A DNA stretch of 64,000 nucleotides, taken from contig JAVTLE010000015.1 of the NCBI GenBank assembly GCA_033439295.1, positions 620,001 through 684,000 on the forward strand, written 5' to 3'. Source of the DNA: Deuterostichococcus epilithicus. Taxonomy: Eukaryota > Chlorophyta > Trebouxiophyceae > Prasiolales > Stichococcaceae. The position numbers and the translations under genes are program-made. Positions 1-10,738 of this stretch are shown here, in pieces (positions within the stretch are counted from its first letter, which is position 1; every line of letters starts with the position of its first letter). Under the pieces are notes generated by a model that was not told the DNA's origin, did not search any database, and saw only the letters and a program-made list of their open reading frames with translations.

Positions 1-196
1 TGCTTCATGTGTTTCCATGATGAGGAATTTAGTTACCTTACTCCTGTGCTAGGGAGCATGTGACGTCCAGCCCTGCAGTTGGAGCCTGCCCTTGGCATGA
101 GCGTCACCGGCATAGCACGTCATGCACCTGCCAGGTAGTGCTTCGTGCAGCAGCCCGAGCGCGGGCGCAATCCTGATGTCGACAGCACGGCTGCAG

Positions 197-2052
197 GTGT
201 TCTCTGGCCTGTGGCGGTTGGGTGCCCCCTCGGCGGCGCAGCTGCTGGGTGTGCAGCCCGACATTGCCTGCTACGCCAAGCTGCTGACAGGTCTGGCCCG
301 GCCATCTCGCTTGCTGGGTTCAGAGGGTCCATCTGGATCCGGGGCAGGTTGAGGGCGACTGCGCTGCCGGTGCTACCACAGATTGGGCTGCCATTCTGGG
401 CGGCCTGGCGGTTTGGTGCCTGCAATGCCTCTGCTGTTGCCACTTGCAGCAGCAAGCAGGCGTCCTGAGGACACACCTGCACACATGAACAGCCCTGCTT
501 CTGTGCAGGCGGCCTGCTGCCGCTGGCAGCCACTTGGGCCGCCCAGGCTGTCTTCGGTGTTTGCGATGGGCCCGCCTGATTGACCAGATAGGAGACTTAC
601 AACCACGCGAGCGCAGGCGGGCTGCTGCCGCTGGCGGTGACGCTCGCCTCGGCGGACGTGTTCGCCGTCTTCGAGGGCGCCGCTAAGACGGACGCACTGC
701 TGCACGGGCACTCCTACACGGCACACCCCATGGGCTGCGCCGCGGCGGTCGCTGCGCTGGACATGTACAGCGACCCGGCGCGCAACCCGCGGCAGTGCCG
801 CCCCCCCGGCTGGGGCGCCGAGGTGAGCCTTTCTGCCAAGTGCTGCATCGATTGCAACATAGGGCTTGCCTGGCGCTGAGGTTTCCCGCTGGCGAGGTGA
901 GGCAGCTGCTGGAGCGGTGGCGCCGTCCAGCACAATCGCTCTTTTCTTCGAGACCTCCGACAATAGCACATCCCGCTTGCCGCTAGAACAGCCGGCTCAG
1001 CTGTTTCTGTTGCTGCTGCCTGTCGCGGCGCGCTAGTTTTCAGTGGTGCCTTGCCCATGCACCGAGGATAAAGCCACCTGCCAAGCAGGGCGACGGAGGC
1101 CGGCAGCCTGCAGCCGGCGCCGCAGCGGGCGAGCCAAACAGCTGCTGCGACCCGGAGGCGCCGTGCGCGCAGCCGTGCGGGCGGCTGGCAGAGTTCTGGG
1201 ACCCGGCGCTGCTCCTGGAGCTGTCGCACCATCCCGCGGTGGAGCGCTGCCATGCTCTGGGTGAGGATCGTTCTTGCTCCCGACCCCATCCTTGCAGAAG
1301 CACATCCGAAGGCACCCAATCAAGGTGGCAGCTATGTGTGGTGGTGCAGCAGCTGCGCAACAATGGTGCGAGGATGCCACACTGAACCAACCACCGTGCT
1401 GAGAGCCTCTGCGCGCAGCTGCAGAAGGGCGGTTCGCTCTGCCAGGGCAGCGTCATGTCCTGCGCACCTGCCCGGCATCGTGGGGCCGTGTCCGATGCCC
1501 CTGTGTGCCCTCCGATGCTTGTGCACACCAATTTCCTGGGTAGGCGCGACCGGCCTGACCGGCAGACGGGTGCCGACCGACGGGGACTGATGGCGGCGCA
1601 GGCACGGTGCTGGCGGCAGAGATCCGGGCGGATGACGCTGGCCTGGGGTACAGCTCTGGCGCTGCCCGCGCCGTCGTCAAGCGTATGGCGCCGCACGGTG
1701 GGCTCTCTCAAGGACGCTGCAATAATTTCATTCCTTTTCTTCAGCCTCCGCTGTGCTGCCGCACCGCTCACGCGTCGCAGGCTGCTTGCCACGGCTCAGG
1801 CTCATGGAATCGGCGGCTGTTCCCACTAACATCCTGGCCGGCACAGCAGGATTGGGATCTTTGAGGCGGTAGGGTCCCAGTCTCGGTGTGAAGACTCAGA
1901 GAATCATTGTTGGGTGTTTGCAAGTGCCGACGCTCTTTCCTGCAGGAGTCTACGCGCGGCCGCTGGGCAATGTGGTCTACCTGATGGCGACGCCCACGAC
2001 AGCCAAGTCGCGCTGCGACGGTCTGCTGCGGCGGCTGCTGGCATCGCTCTGA
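197..2052 (+). CDS. BIO1: Adenosylmethionine-8-amino-7-oxononanoate (DAPA) aminotransferase, 3' part (BIO1/BioA; possibly a BIO3-BIO1 fusion)
   Basis: Class III PLP-dependent aminotransferase of biotin synthesis, converting KAPA to DAPA; in plants this is the C-terminal half of the mitochondrial BIO3-BIO1 protein. Only the C-terminal part lies here; earlier exons are beyond the left edge. Exons read 197-290, 617-822, 1089-1260, 1602-1697 and 1946-2052, and the codon phase closes at every junction. The first exon carries VFSGLWRLGAPSAAQLL and then PDIACYAKLLTG, the PLP-lysine region. It continues into LLHGHSYTAHPMGCAAA, and the last exon has VYARPLGNVVYLMATPT, close to the plant enzyme's end. 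The exon at 1089 begins with a poorly conserved Gly/Ala/Pro/Cys insert of about 35 residues before the LSHHPAVERCHAL segment. The stop is TGA at 2050-2052. Whether a dethiobiotin synthetase half precedes it cannot be seen. Confidence 0.9.
504..576 (+). repeat. Intronic echo of the exon starting at 617
   Basis: About 72 bases match 612-684 without gaps at a constant offset of 108. The first 23 bases, spanning the AG acceptor and the GGLLPLA codons, differ at one position; the rest is weaker. The copy lies in the intron 291-616 and keeps an AG in the acceptor position. A still weaker third copy may lie at about 428-458. Confidence 0.75.
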
Positions 2053-2379
2053 GAGGCCGCGCGTGTGAAATTGGCGACGATACCGCAAAGAGGCATTGTT
2101 GGGAGAATCAAAGGCCGGTCATCGCGCCGCAATCGACTTCGTCCTCAGCATTCACATCTGATCATTTCAGTGAGGTTCGTGCTGTTCAAAACCTGATACG
2201 TATTATAAGTCTTCTGATAGGACTTGCCATCCCTTTTAAAGCTTAGCCCTGGACGAGCCAGAACCCATGCACAGCAATCTCAGTCCACGCTCTGACACAT
2301 TTTATTGGAAGGTCAATATCTGCATGCCTATGGCTGCTTATTGTCACCCCAGCAACGCCGCCGCCGGGCAGTACTGCCG
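2053..2379. other. Tail-to-tail intergenic region
   Basis: It lies between the convergent aminotransferase and Nudix genes and must hold both 3' UTRs. It is AT-richer near 2160-2240. No gene, repeat or clear TGTAA signal was seen. Confidence 0.6.
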
Positions 2380-4171
2380 TCACTCCACCCAGGAGCCGTC
2401 TCTGAGCCGCTCCGAGATGAGGGGCGCGAACTCCTGCACAACCGCCTCATACACCTCCCTCTTGAAGGGCACCACCTGCACCACAGCCAGTCACCGTCAG
2501 CCGGGTTGCGACCAACAGCGTTCAGCTGAGCAGCTTGTGCCTGGTGGGCCACAGGCAGCAGACGCATGCCGGGCGATGTCTTGCTGCGGGTGCCGAGGGG
2601 CCGCGTGCGCCACGGGGGGCTGCATGTCCGAGTCCGAGCATGATCGCCGGTGAGGGTGGGCGATGCGGGGGTTGCACAGAACTGCGCACGTGGCGCGGCA
2701 TCTCCTGGATGTGGACCCACTTGTACTCCGAGAACTCCGGCTCCGGCTGCTGCAAGTCGATCTCGCTGTCCTCGCCCTCAAACAGCATCAGGAACCTGCG
2801 CGAGACACTTTGGGAGTTTTGGTTCCCGTCATGACTTTGGATCGTGTGCGCCCACCACTTGACACTGGCCCCCCTCCTCCGCCCCCCCCAAACCCACGCA
2901 CCTGGTTCCCCGCCCTCGTGCGCCCCTCCATGGCTGCGTGTAACAGAGGGCGTGCAACAGAGGGCGTGCACGAGGGGCACTGAGTAGCTTGCATGCGCAT
3001 GTGGCTCGGAGCCGGCAGATCAACACGCTGCCGCTGAGCAGCAATATTCCCTCTCAGACTGCTGCTTTCATGACAGCCGCGCCCAGGAGCATCATGACAG
3101 GGTCCCCACCAGGCACGATTGCAACACGCCCCAGCATTTTCAACTTCTGCCATCACTTCTGCCATCATGTGCACGGGCAGCAACACTAGACGGGCACGCA
3201 CGCTTTCTGCCGCTGCCCGTGCGCCGCCGCCGCCGTGCCGCACGACTGCCAGAGTATCATATGCAGAAGGCGCATCTTCGGCGCGCACCACTTTTGCCGC
3301 TGCCCGCGATGGTGCCGCCGCCCGTCCCGCCGGACGATGGCCAGCACCTCCGGCGGGAAGTCGTACTGCAGCCAACTCGGCACCTGCGCCACGATGCGGG
3401 CGCTGCTGACTCCCGTCTCCTCCGCCAGCTCCCTGACGACTGCCGCGGCGGGGTCCTCGCCCTCGTCGATGCCGCCCTGCGCCGCCGGCGGAATGCGTCA
3501 CTATCCAACCATGAGTGACGCTGCTTGTGCAAGCCAGGCTCCTGACAACATGTCCGCATCGTGGAAGTCGCTGCCCTTCTAGCCCGTGCGTTCAGCCTGG
3601 TCTGCTCACCTGTGGCATCTGCCAGGTCTGACTGGTGTCATCGAGTCGCCTGCAGCGCATCGGACCCAAGATGACACCTCAGCGTCTGTGACACACATGC
3701 TAGACTGTATGGTCGCTCGTACGTAATTACGCAGCTGCCCAATTAAAACCTCGCAGCGAAGATGAGCCCTTGTCCGTTGACAAGACAGACGCCGACGTTC
3801 TGCCTGTAGCCCAAGGGCTGACTGACTGCGGCGCTCGCCACAGCGGCATCTGCTGCTGCCGCTGTGTGGCACCGCCTCGGGCAAGGAACTGGCTGCAGAG
3901 CACTCTGCAAGGCTGAGAAGGGTGCAGCTTGGAGGGGACTGCTGGTGATGGCCGGCTGAGAGGCATGGGTGGGCCAGATCACAGAACGGTTCGAAATCGC
4001 ACAGCAAGTGCGGGGCCAGCGAGCGATCAGGGAACAGCGAGCCGGGTGCAGACACAAGCGAAATGCTACCATCACACGTGCCCAAGGGTGATGCGGGCTG
4101 GCAAAGGCTGAAATGGCATCACGAGTGCATGCAGCGTCAGCACTCGCCACTCGGCGCGGCATCTCGGGCAT
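2380..4171 (-). CDS. Nudix hydrolase (RppH / NUDX26-27-like)
   Basis: Nudix pyrophosphohydrolase of the RppH/diadenosine-polyphosphate type. Five exons close perfectly in frame: 4171-3750, 3649-3610, 3476-3289, 2795-2690 and 2475-2380, giving about 283 residues. The core begins GYRQNVGVCLVNGQGLIFAA, continues RRLDDTSQTWQMPQ, then the complete Nudix box GGIDEGEDP...RELAEETGV fitting GX5EX7REUXEEXGU. GQRQKWFLMLFEGED and the acidic segment EIDLQQPEPEFSEYKW follow, and the protein ends near ERLRDGSWVE. About 110 residues before the core are Arg/Ala/Ser-rich and hydroxylated, which suggests an organelle-targeting extension, but an extra intron there cannot be excluded. The first ATG at 4171 is followed by a second three codons on. 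The usual KWGGxYRGQ segment is altered to RRDGRRHHRGQ. The gene is head-to-head with the membrane protein at 4354. Confidence 0.9.
2945..2974. repeat. Short tandem duplication in a Nudix intron
   Basis: Two adjacent copies of a unit close to CAGAGGGCGTGCAA lie in the intron 2796-3288. A second short tandem pair, CTTCTGCCATCA twice, lies at about 3147-3171 in the same intron. Confidence 0.7.
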
Positions 4172-4353
4172 TTACGGCGCCTGTACGTGTCCGCCATTGG
4201 CAAATTGTCTGAGTTTGGTTTACTGTACTCTGAACGTCATCTCGTGAGTGCAATGTATTGATGGTTTACTCAGCGTGGTGCAGTCGAGACTGTTCAAATA
4301 CCGCCCGATCAGCTGGCTGCGCCGCACCCATTTCAGCTCTTCTGACTTGCAGG

Positions 4354-6420
4354 ATGGCGGCTCGGAACAGCGGCAATGAAAGCACGTCGATCAGACATAT
4401 CCTCCCGATGATGGCGCTGAACGTGTGCACCGGCACCTCGATGGCGCTGATGGCGCAATACGTCAATGACATGGTGTGCACTTGAATCCTCTCGACATGC
4501 CATGTTTCATGACGGCAGAAGTATGTAAAAGAAATTCTGTACTGTAGAACCTGGCTAGCCTGTGTCAGGCTATATGGGTTGCGCAGAAGTGGTGCAGTTA
4601 TCATGCAGCGGTGCCATGCACAGGACATTGCGGATGGCAGGGTGCAGGCGCTGGCGTGGGTCAAGTACGCCGCCATGCTCGGCTTCACGACGCTGCAGCG
4701 GTGGCGCAACCGGCATGGGAACGCTGGCGACGCCCACACGCGCTTGGGCGATGGGAAGCAGCCATCTGCTCAGCCACAGCCCAGCAGCAGCGCCCGCCGC
4801 ATGATGGTCATCATCGGGCTGCTCGACCTGGTGTCCTACATTCTTCACTGCGTGGGTAAGACGTAATTTCGCCACAATAACAGAGCACCACTGCTGTCTT
4901 CCAAGTAGCTGCTGATCATCCACTCGCAGTGTTCTCGCAGCATCAGCGATCACAGTCCAATGGCTGACTCGATCATGCAGGGTTCGTGCTGTGCGGGGCG
5001 GCGACGGCGTCGGTAATGTTTGCGGCGGCGAGCCAAACATTCACCGCGCTGCTCAGCCGCTTGGTGCTGCGCCGCAAGCTGCGCGACGGCCAGATAGCAG
5101 CGGTGGGCCCCTTCAAGGAGGCTGAACCTGCCACTGGGCCGCTGTGAATACTGCATTGGAACTCGCAGGACCCCATGACGCGCATGTCATGTGTTGAGGG
5201 TAATGCGCTTTTGATTGCCAGTTGGGGCTCGTGCTGCTGGGCATCCTGCTGCGCGGCGCCTGCGGCGGCGGGCGCAGCAAGTCGATGGCCTACAGCGAGG
5301 CGCCGCCGGGGCAGCACCTCGGCTACCTGGCCATCCTTGGCTCGGCGTTCGGCTACGCCTGCCTGGGTGCGCATAGGAGTGTTTTAATCACCTTAGATAC
5401 CCCTAGTGCTCATATGGCACTAACTATCCCGAGGTCAAACCCGCCACACCATGCGACCCCGTTGCAATGGGCGCCAGGTGATGGTGCATGGTGCATGCAT
5501 ACTGCCACTTGACGCGCCTGTCACCTCTTGCTGTTGGGACAGCAGCACTCGTTTCTTGCTGCTATGTCAGCGCCTCACAGGCGAAGTCATCGCTGCTGCC
5601 GCGGTGCAGGCGTGGTGTACGATTATATGATGCGACAGGAGCGGCTGCCTCCGTCGCACGCCCAAGTCATGGACCTCGCCAGCCGCATTGGTGTGCTGCT
5701 GCCACGACCTGACCTGCAGCTTTGGATCGTGCTCAGTGTGGCAATTTGAGGAGCTGCAAAATTCCTGCTCTCAGACCACTCGATGGTGGTCGTTAGCCAT
5801 ATAAGTAGCACGTTTTGCTTGGTCCGATGTTGCACCGTTGATGCTGTATGCCAGGCCTCGCGGCGAACACGGCTTTCCAAATAGCATACACGCTGCCACG
5901 ATGGCAGTCGCTGGTGGGGAACCACCTACAGAGCGGTGGCACCTCCTCCGCTGCGGCAATTGCGGCGCTAGGAACCTTTGGGGTGGCCATCGTCTCGCAC
6001 ACCGTCGTGCAGGTGCTGGATTTTATGCTGAAGTTGGGTGTGTTTTGCTGAAATTGGGAGTTTGGAAAAACATCCACGAGCAACACCCACGGACAGATGA
6101 GGTCTGCTACATTGCCGGACTTCCTATCGATGACACTTCCTGCTGGACCTGACAGCGCCTTATTTGCCATGCAGGGCGCAGTGCACCGCTCGGAGGGCGC
6201 GCTGGCGGTGGGTTTAGTCAGCGCACTCAGCTCATCGGCGGTGTCAGTCGGCGCCAGCCTGCTGTTCTGCGGCCCTGCGCGGCCCTGGCAGTGCCTAACG
6301 CCCTGCAAGGCACTTTCCGCCGCTGTGGTCACAGCCGGCGGCGTTGTGTGGGTGCTGGCCAGCAAGGTTCCCGTAACGGTGGCGCCCGGCGGCGAGAAGC
6401 AAAGCAAGAAGGCAAACTAA
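4354..6420 (+). CDS. Multi-span membrane protein, drug/metabolite transporter (SLC35F/EamA)-like
   Basis: Integral membrane protein with a DMT-superfamily look; substrate unknown. Clear exons: 4354-4473 (ALNVCTGTSMALMAQYVND), one beginning near 4647 (ALAWVKYAAMLGF, then MVIIGLLDLVSYILHCV), one near 4981 (FVLCGAATASVMFAAASQT and ALLSRLVLRRKLRDGQ), one near 5221 (LGLVLLGILLRGACGGG and LGYLAILGSAFGYACLG), then VVYDYMMRQERLPPSHAQVM. The last exons carry GLAANTAFQIAYTLPRWQSL and ALAVGLVSALSSSAVSVGA, ending at a TAA at 6418. The hydrophobic blocks, the ALLSRLVL segment after a helix and the following LxLLGILLR helix resemble EamA/SLC35F proteins, but no signature fixes the family. A basic C-terminal tail (GGEKQSKKAN) probably faces the cytosol. 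An upstream in-frame ATG at 4258 is possible, because an AG just before 4354 could be a splice acceptor. Confidence 0.75.
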
Positions 6421-7145
6421 AGCTGCAAAACTGTCGCGGAAACCATTGCAGTGCAGCGATGCAGTGCCATTCTTTGTGCACGAATAGCTCGTCAGAGCTG
6501 AGCGCGCCAGGGTCGATGAGGGCCCGCAGCGGCGAAAAACCTGGCGGCAGTCTCATCGACGACAATCTATCTTGTTGCTGGAAGCAATATTTAGGAGGTC
6601 TCCATTCTTGACATCGCGCATGCATCTTGAGCAGCGTCTTGTGGCGCAAAAGTTCCACTTCGAAATTCGTTGATGTGCTTCGTTGTCTGATCGATGCTTG
6701 TGTTGGTACAGACACCTAGACACAGACGGACAGTCAGGCAGACAAATGCCGTCGACATTTGTTGTTGGGCCGTGTATAGGTATATGTGCGATGGGTGTTG
6801 TGTCGAACAGCGACAGTTGACTTGAGAATGTTGTCGGCGCCTCATTTGATGGAACTGAAAACACATTCAGCACTTAAACCCCCTAGACCTCTAGGTACTT
6901 GAGGAACATTGTTCGCACCATTGCACCTGCATGGTGGACCTCTAGGTGTCTGAAGAGGAAGATCGCCACTGCCCGACCAGAAGTGGACCCTAAAGACGCT
7001 GCAGGGAATGCAGCGTTAGTGCCACACCGTCGCCTTCCGCTGGCAGCAAGTCTACTGAAATGAGCCGCCTTGCACCAATCACTGCGTTGTCGCCAAGACA
7101 GTGCATGCGACTGCACACTGACCACATCATCCTAGGGCTGTTCAC
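6421..7145. other. Tail-to-tail intergenic region
   Basis: It lies between the convergent DMT-like and SLC35B genes and must hold both 3' UTRs. It is AT-richer than the flanks (6590-6870). No gene or strong repeat was seen. Confidence 0.55.
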
Positions 7146-9972
7146 CTAGCTGTTGCCGGTGCCGGCGTCGCCACCCTTGCTGACGAGGTCGCTGGTGCCA
7201 TCGTGCACCCCGAGTGCGCCAGCCAGCGAGGCGGTTCTGCACTCTGCGGCCGTGCCGACGGCGCCGTTGACTCTGCCGTCGTCGACTCTGCCGACGTCCG
7301 CGCCGGCATCGACGGGCGTGTCGACGCTCCCATCGACGCCTGCGACGGCCTGGGCCAGCTGCAGCGTGAGGCTCTTGCCGCGGCTCATCAGCCGGCTGGA
7401 CTTTGTACGAGTCAGGCCGCCCCGCTTCTTGGTGAAGCTGCGCAGGTACACGGTCCCAAACACGATGATGGTGCTGACCCTGCATGTAGAGATGACAAGT
7501 ATTCAGCTTTTGCAGGCGCAAGCGTCTTGCCTTTGCAGCAGGTAACGTGCGAGCATCATTCGGTTCAGTGTTTCACAATGCGCATAAGTCAACCTCAGCA
7601 CAAGCTGGGAGCTGGCAAAGCAGGCCGCTACAGGAGGGGGAGGGGCTCACCACTGCCCGGGCGCCAGCGGGTGGCGGAAGAGCAGGCAGGACAGAAGGAC
7701 GGACAGGAACTGCCGCGTCGTCATGACGGAGGCGAACAGCAGCGCGCCGTAGCTGCGGATGGTGTGCGTGATGAACAGCTGCCCTGTGGAGGCAGAGCAC
7801 TCCTTTTCCGATCCTCCGTAGTGGAAGACGTACATGTGCATGCAGGTGAAAGCAAAGGTGCTCCTGTAACAGCTCAATGCACATGCCGCTGTGGAGCAAA
7901 GCAGGTTGAAGCCCAGAGCAACGGCTCAGTAAACTGCTGCAGAAGCAGGTCAGCGCACCCAGCGTGGCGGCCATGGACAGCGCAAACATCGAGCCCAGCG
8001 CCTCTGGGTGCCGCATGACGAAAGATAGCGCGGGGACCAGCTGGCCGCTAGTCACCAGGCCTGCACAGCAGCCAGGCCCGTCACAGGACACCCAAGCGTG
8101 ATGGACAGACGAGCAGCGCATTTGCAATGAGGGACACAGCATGTGTTTCAATGGAATTTGAGTGTCTCAAAGTATCATACTGCACATGCAGTCTCGACAT
8201 CGGACGATCACCTGACAGGCTGAGCAGCGCTGACACCATGGTCACGTAGAAGCTCTGGTTGTAGATGCTCATGCGCGTGCCCCTGAATAGCCGGTCCTGT
8301 GGCACAATCCCCGGCGGCGGGTCAGTGGGCATTTGGCATGAGCACACACGACCGAGGTTGTCTGAGGCCGTGCGCAGCAGCAGGCCTGCTCAGTGGCTGT
8401 GGCCAAACCAGGGACACGACTGCTGGTCATTGCTGATATCTGAATGGGACAGGGCTGATGCGGGTGGATGTCAGACAGTTCGAGATGAATAATCGCCAGC
8501 ATGCTGCTCGACGTTAAATGCCACCGGCACAGCCGACACGTGGGCAACTTACCTGCCAGGTGGACGTGAAGCCGTCAAAGGCGAGGTAGGTGACCATGAG
8601 CAGCAGCCCGAAGCCGCTGGTATGCAGCCTCGTGTTTGCCGCCGCCTTGGCCGCCTTTGCCGACACGCTGCCGCTGAGCGGGAATAGCGCGCACCCCACG
8701 GTGATCATCGCTGCTGCTGCATAGTCCTGTGGCACATTCAGGAGCACCGTTCCGGGTGCCACGCCTGCTGCGCCTGCAGCTTCGCGTGCAGTGGTTGCAG
8801 CTGACAGGCACCCCTCTAGTCCTCTCACAGCGCAGCGCAGTGTCTGCTGCAAGTATGAGAGCACGTGTGCAGGCAGCATTTCGTCATTGGCGGGGCATGG
8901 CCTGGGGTGCAAGAATGACGCAGGCGGTGGGTTCATATTCGTTGGGACCGGGTCATTGCACGTAGGCGACGTTCTGTGGCTGCAAGCCCCCCCGTCAGCG
9001 GCGGCGCGCGTTTCGCAGCGACGAGGCTGCAGCCTGGCGTGCCCACCTGCAGGCTGTAGGTCTTGCGGTTGATGGCGGCGCCCCACAGCATGACGGGGAT
9101 CATCTTGGCGCACTTCGCCAGCGTCTGCAGCGGGAAGGTCAGGTAGCGCAGCGCCTCGTACTGGCAGGTTGTCGCCACCACATTGGACAGGCTGACCTGC
9201 AGGACGTTGATTTGAAAATATTATTTAATGAGACAGAGGACACACAAGGTCCGGGGATTGCGGATCGCGCAAGGGATTTCCATCCGACATCCCGACTGCT
9301 TTTCAGCCTGATTGCAGGTGTGGCGCCTCATGCTGACAGGTGGTGGCTGGCTCGCTCGTCAATTACGGCTGAGCCCAGGAGGCGGAGAGCAGCTCACTGC
9401 GGCGTAGGCGTACAGCGGCGCCTGCGGCCTCGCATCCAGGCCCTTGACCTGCAGCGGCAGCCCCACACACAGGTAGTTTCAGACATGCCCCAGAACGCTT
9501 GGGCAGCTGCATGTGGCTCGTTGGCTTTTTTGACAAGGTACGCAGCTTGTGCGCCTTGTCGAACAGCAGCAACTTCACAGAGCAGAGTATACCAAACTTG
9601 ATGGTCAGCCTCAGGAAAGCGCACTCACCGCGAGGACTACGGCAGACACCATGCAGGTGGTTAGCCGGTTGAACAGCACCAGCAGCAGCGAGTAGGTAAA
9701 CGGCTCGTCGCCGAAGGGCTCCGCCATGATGCGTTCCTGCGTGATGCGCGGCGTTCAGGCTGACACGAGCAATTGACCACTGGCCCCGCGCGCTGCCATA
9801 ATGGTGTCGCAACAAGGCTCTGTGACTGAGCCCCTGCTGTGAGCGACGGATGCTCCAGTCGCCGTACTTATCGCACACTCACCTGTAGAACGCCGTACAG
9901 CAGCAGGCTGCCCAAGATGCCGCTGACACACCATGCCACATGTAGCCGCTGCGGCGTCAGCATGCCCGCCAT
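7146..9972 (-). CDS. SLC35B-type nucleotide-sugar / PAPS transporter (PAPST1 / UTR5-like)
   Basis: Golgi/ER antiporter of the SLC35B group, which imports PAPS or UDP-sugars into the secretory lumen. Nine exons close in frame (9972-9883, 9736-9629, 9448-9398, 9196-9047, 8726-8553, 8296-8212, 8060-7959, 7783-7651, 7479-7146), giving about 408 residues. Diagnostic stretches: ATTCQYEALRYLTFPLQTLA, KCAKMIPVMLWGAAINRKTY, AFDGFTSTWQDRLFRG, RMSIYNQSFYVTMVSALLS and SYGALLFASVMTTRQFLSVL. Roughly ten hydrophobic segments are visible. The C-terminus departs from the family: after LRSFTKKRGGLTR come about 80 residues rich in Gly, Ala, Val and Asp, ending GGDAGTGNS, without a KKXX motif. The start is a good ATG that opens directly into the first helix. 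The sequence alone does not separate PAPS from UDP-galactose/UDP-glucose specificity. Confidence 0.9.
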
Positions 9973-10738
9973 GTCTACGGCACAGCTTGAGGCGGCTGCT
10001 GAGTGTGCCTCAGCCGTTAAGGGTTCTGTGTATCATTGCCATCGTCACAGCAGCTGATGCAACTCTGGAAGTGACATTGGCTGTAGCTAGCAAGCGCATA
10101 GTAAAGGCTTTTGACACGCCGCGGACGGCAGCATCTTTGCTGATAGCTCGAAGCAGTGACCGGCGTGTCCCTCGCAGCCTTCAGTCGAAGACGACACAGG
10201 GAGTGACGTGCTCAAGCGATCAAGCTGCTTCTAGCGCTGCGGTCGGGCAGCGGCTAAACCCCTGATCAACAACGTTTCCTCTGCAGCAGAAAGCTTGCTG
10301 ACTTGGCGCAGGCCGGCGGCGATGGGTGCCCAAGTCTGATAAGAAGGCGCACAAGCTGCAGTTGCTCACGGAATAACCATAGACTTGGCCTGCACTTCAC
10401 CTTTCAACAGCCAGCCGGACGCTCAGATTCTTCTTGGACGTCAGCGGCAGATCTGACTTGCAAGGTCTACAGCGCCTACTGAAATCTTGCACGCATGTTC
10501 AGAAGTCTGGGTCTCTCCATCAGCGGGCATCAGCGTCAGCTTGCGGTGCGGGTGAGTGGCGAAGTGCGATCGATGTCAAGAAGGTGCCCCGTCGCCTGCA
10601 CCAACGATGAGCGAAGAATCGACGCCCAGAGATGTCCAGGTTCCCCTATATATCTCAATTTGTTGCTCTTTCACATTAATGTAGGCATAGCGGGCCGTCG
10701 CGACGGCTGAGGGCAGCTTTGTCAAAAGAGATGGCAGG
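9973..10738. promoter_or_regulatory. Head-to-head region between transporter and coiled-coil genes
   Basis: It divides the leftward transporter start from the rightward coiled-coil gene, so it should hold both promoters and 5' UTRs. No core motif stands out. The 5' exon of the coiled-coil gene may lie inside it (a candidate ATG at 10495). Confidence 0.4.

Noticed and set aside
3970-4000. Possible tRNA T-loop (GGTTCGAAATC)
   Set aside because: No matching acceptor stem, D-arm or anticodon arm could be folded around it, and it lies inside the first exon of the Nudix gene.
5400-5480. Coding exon between the parts of the DMT-like gene
   Set aside because: The stretch is open in one frame but hydrophilic and His/Pro-rich, and the flanking exons already join in phase without it.
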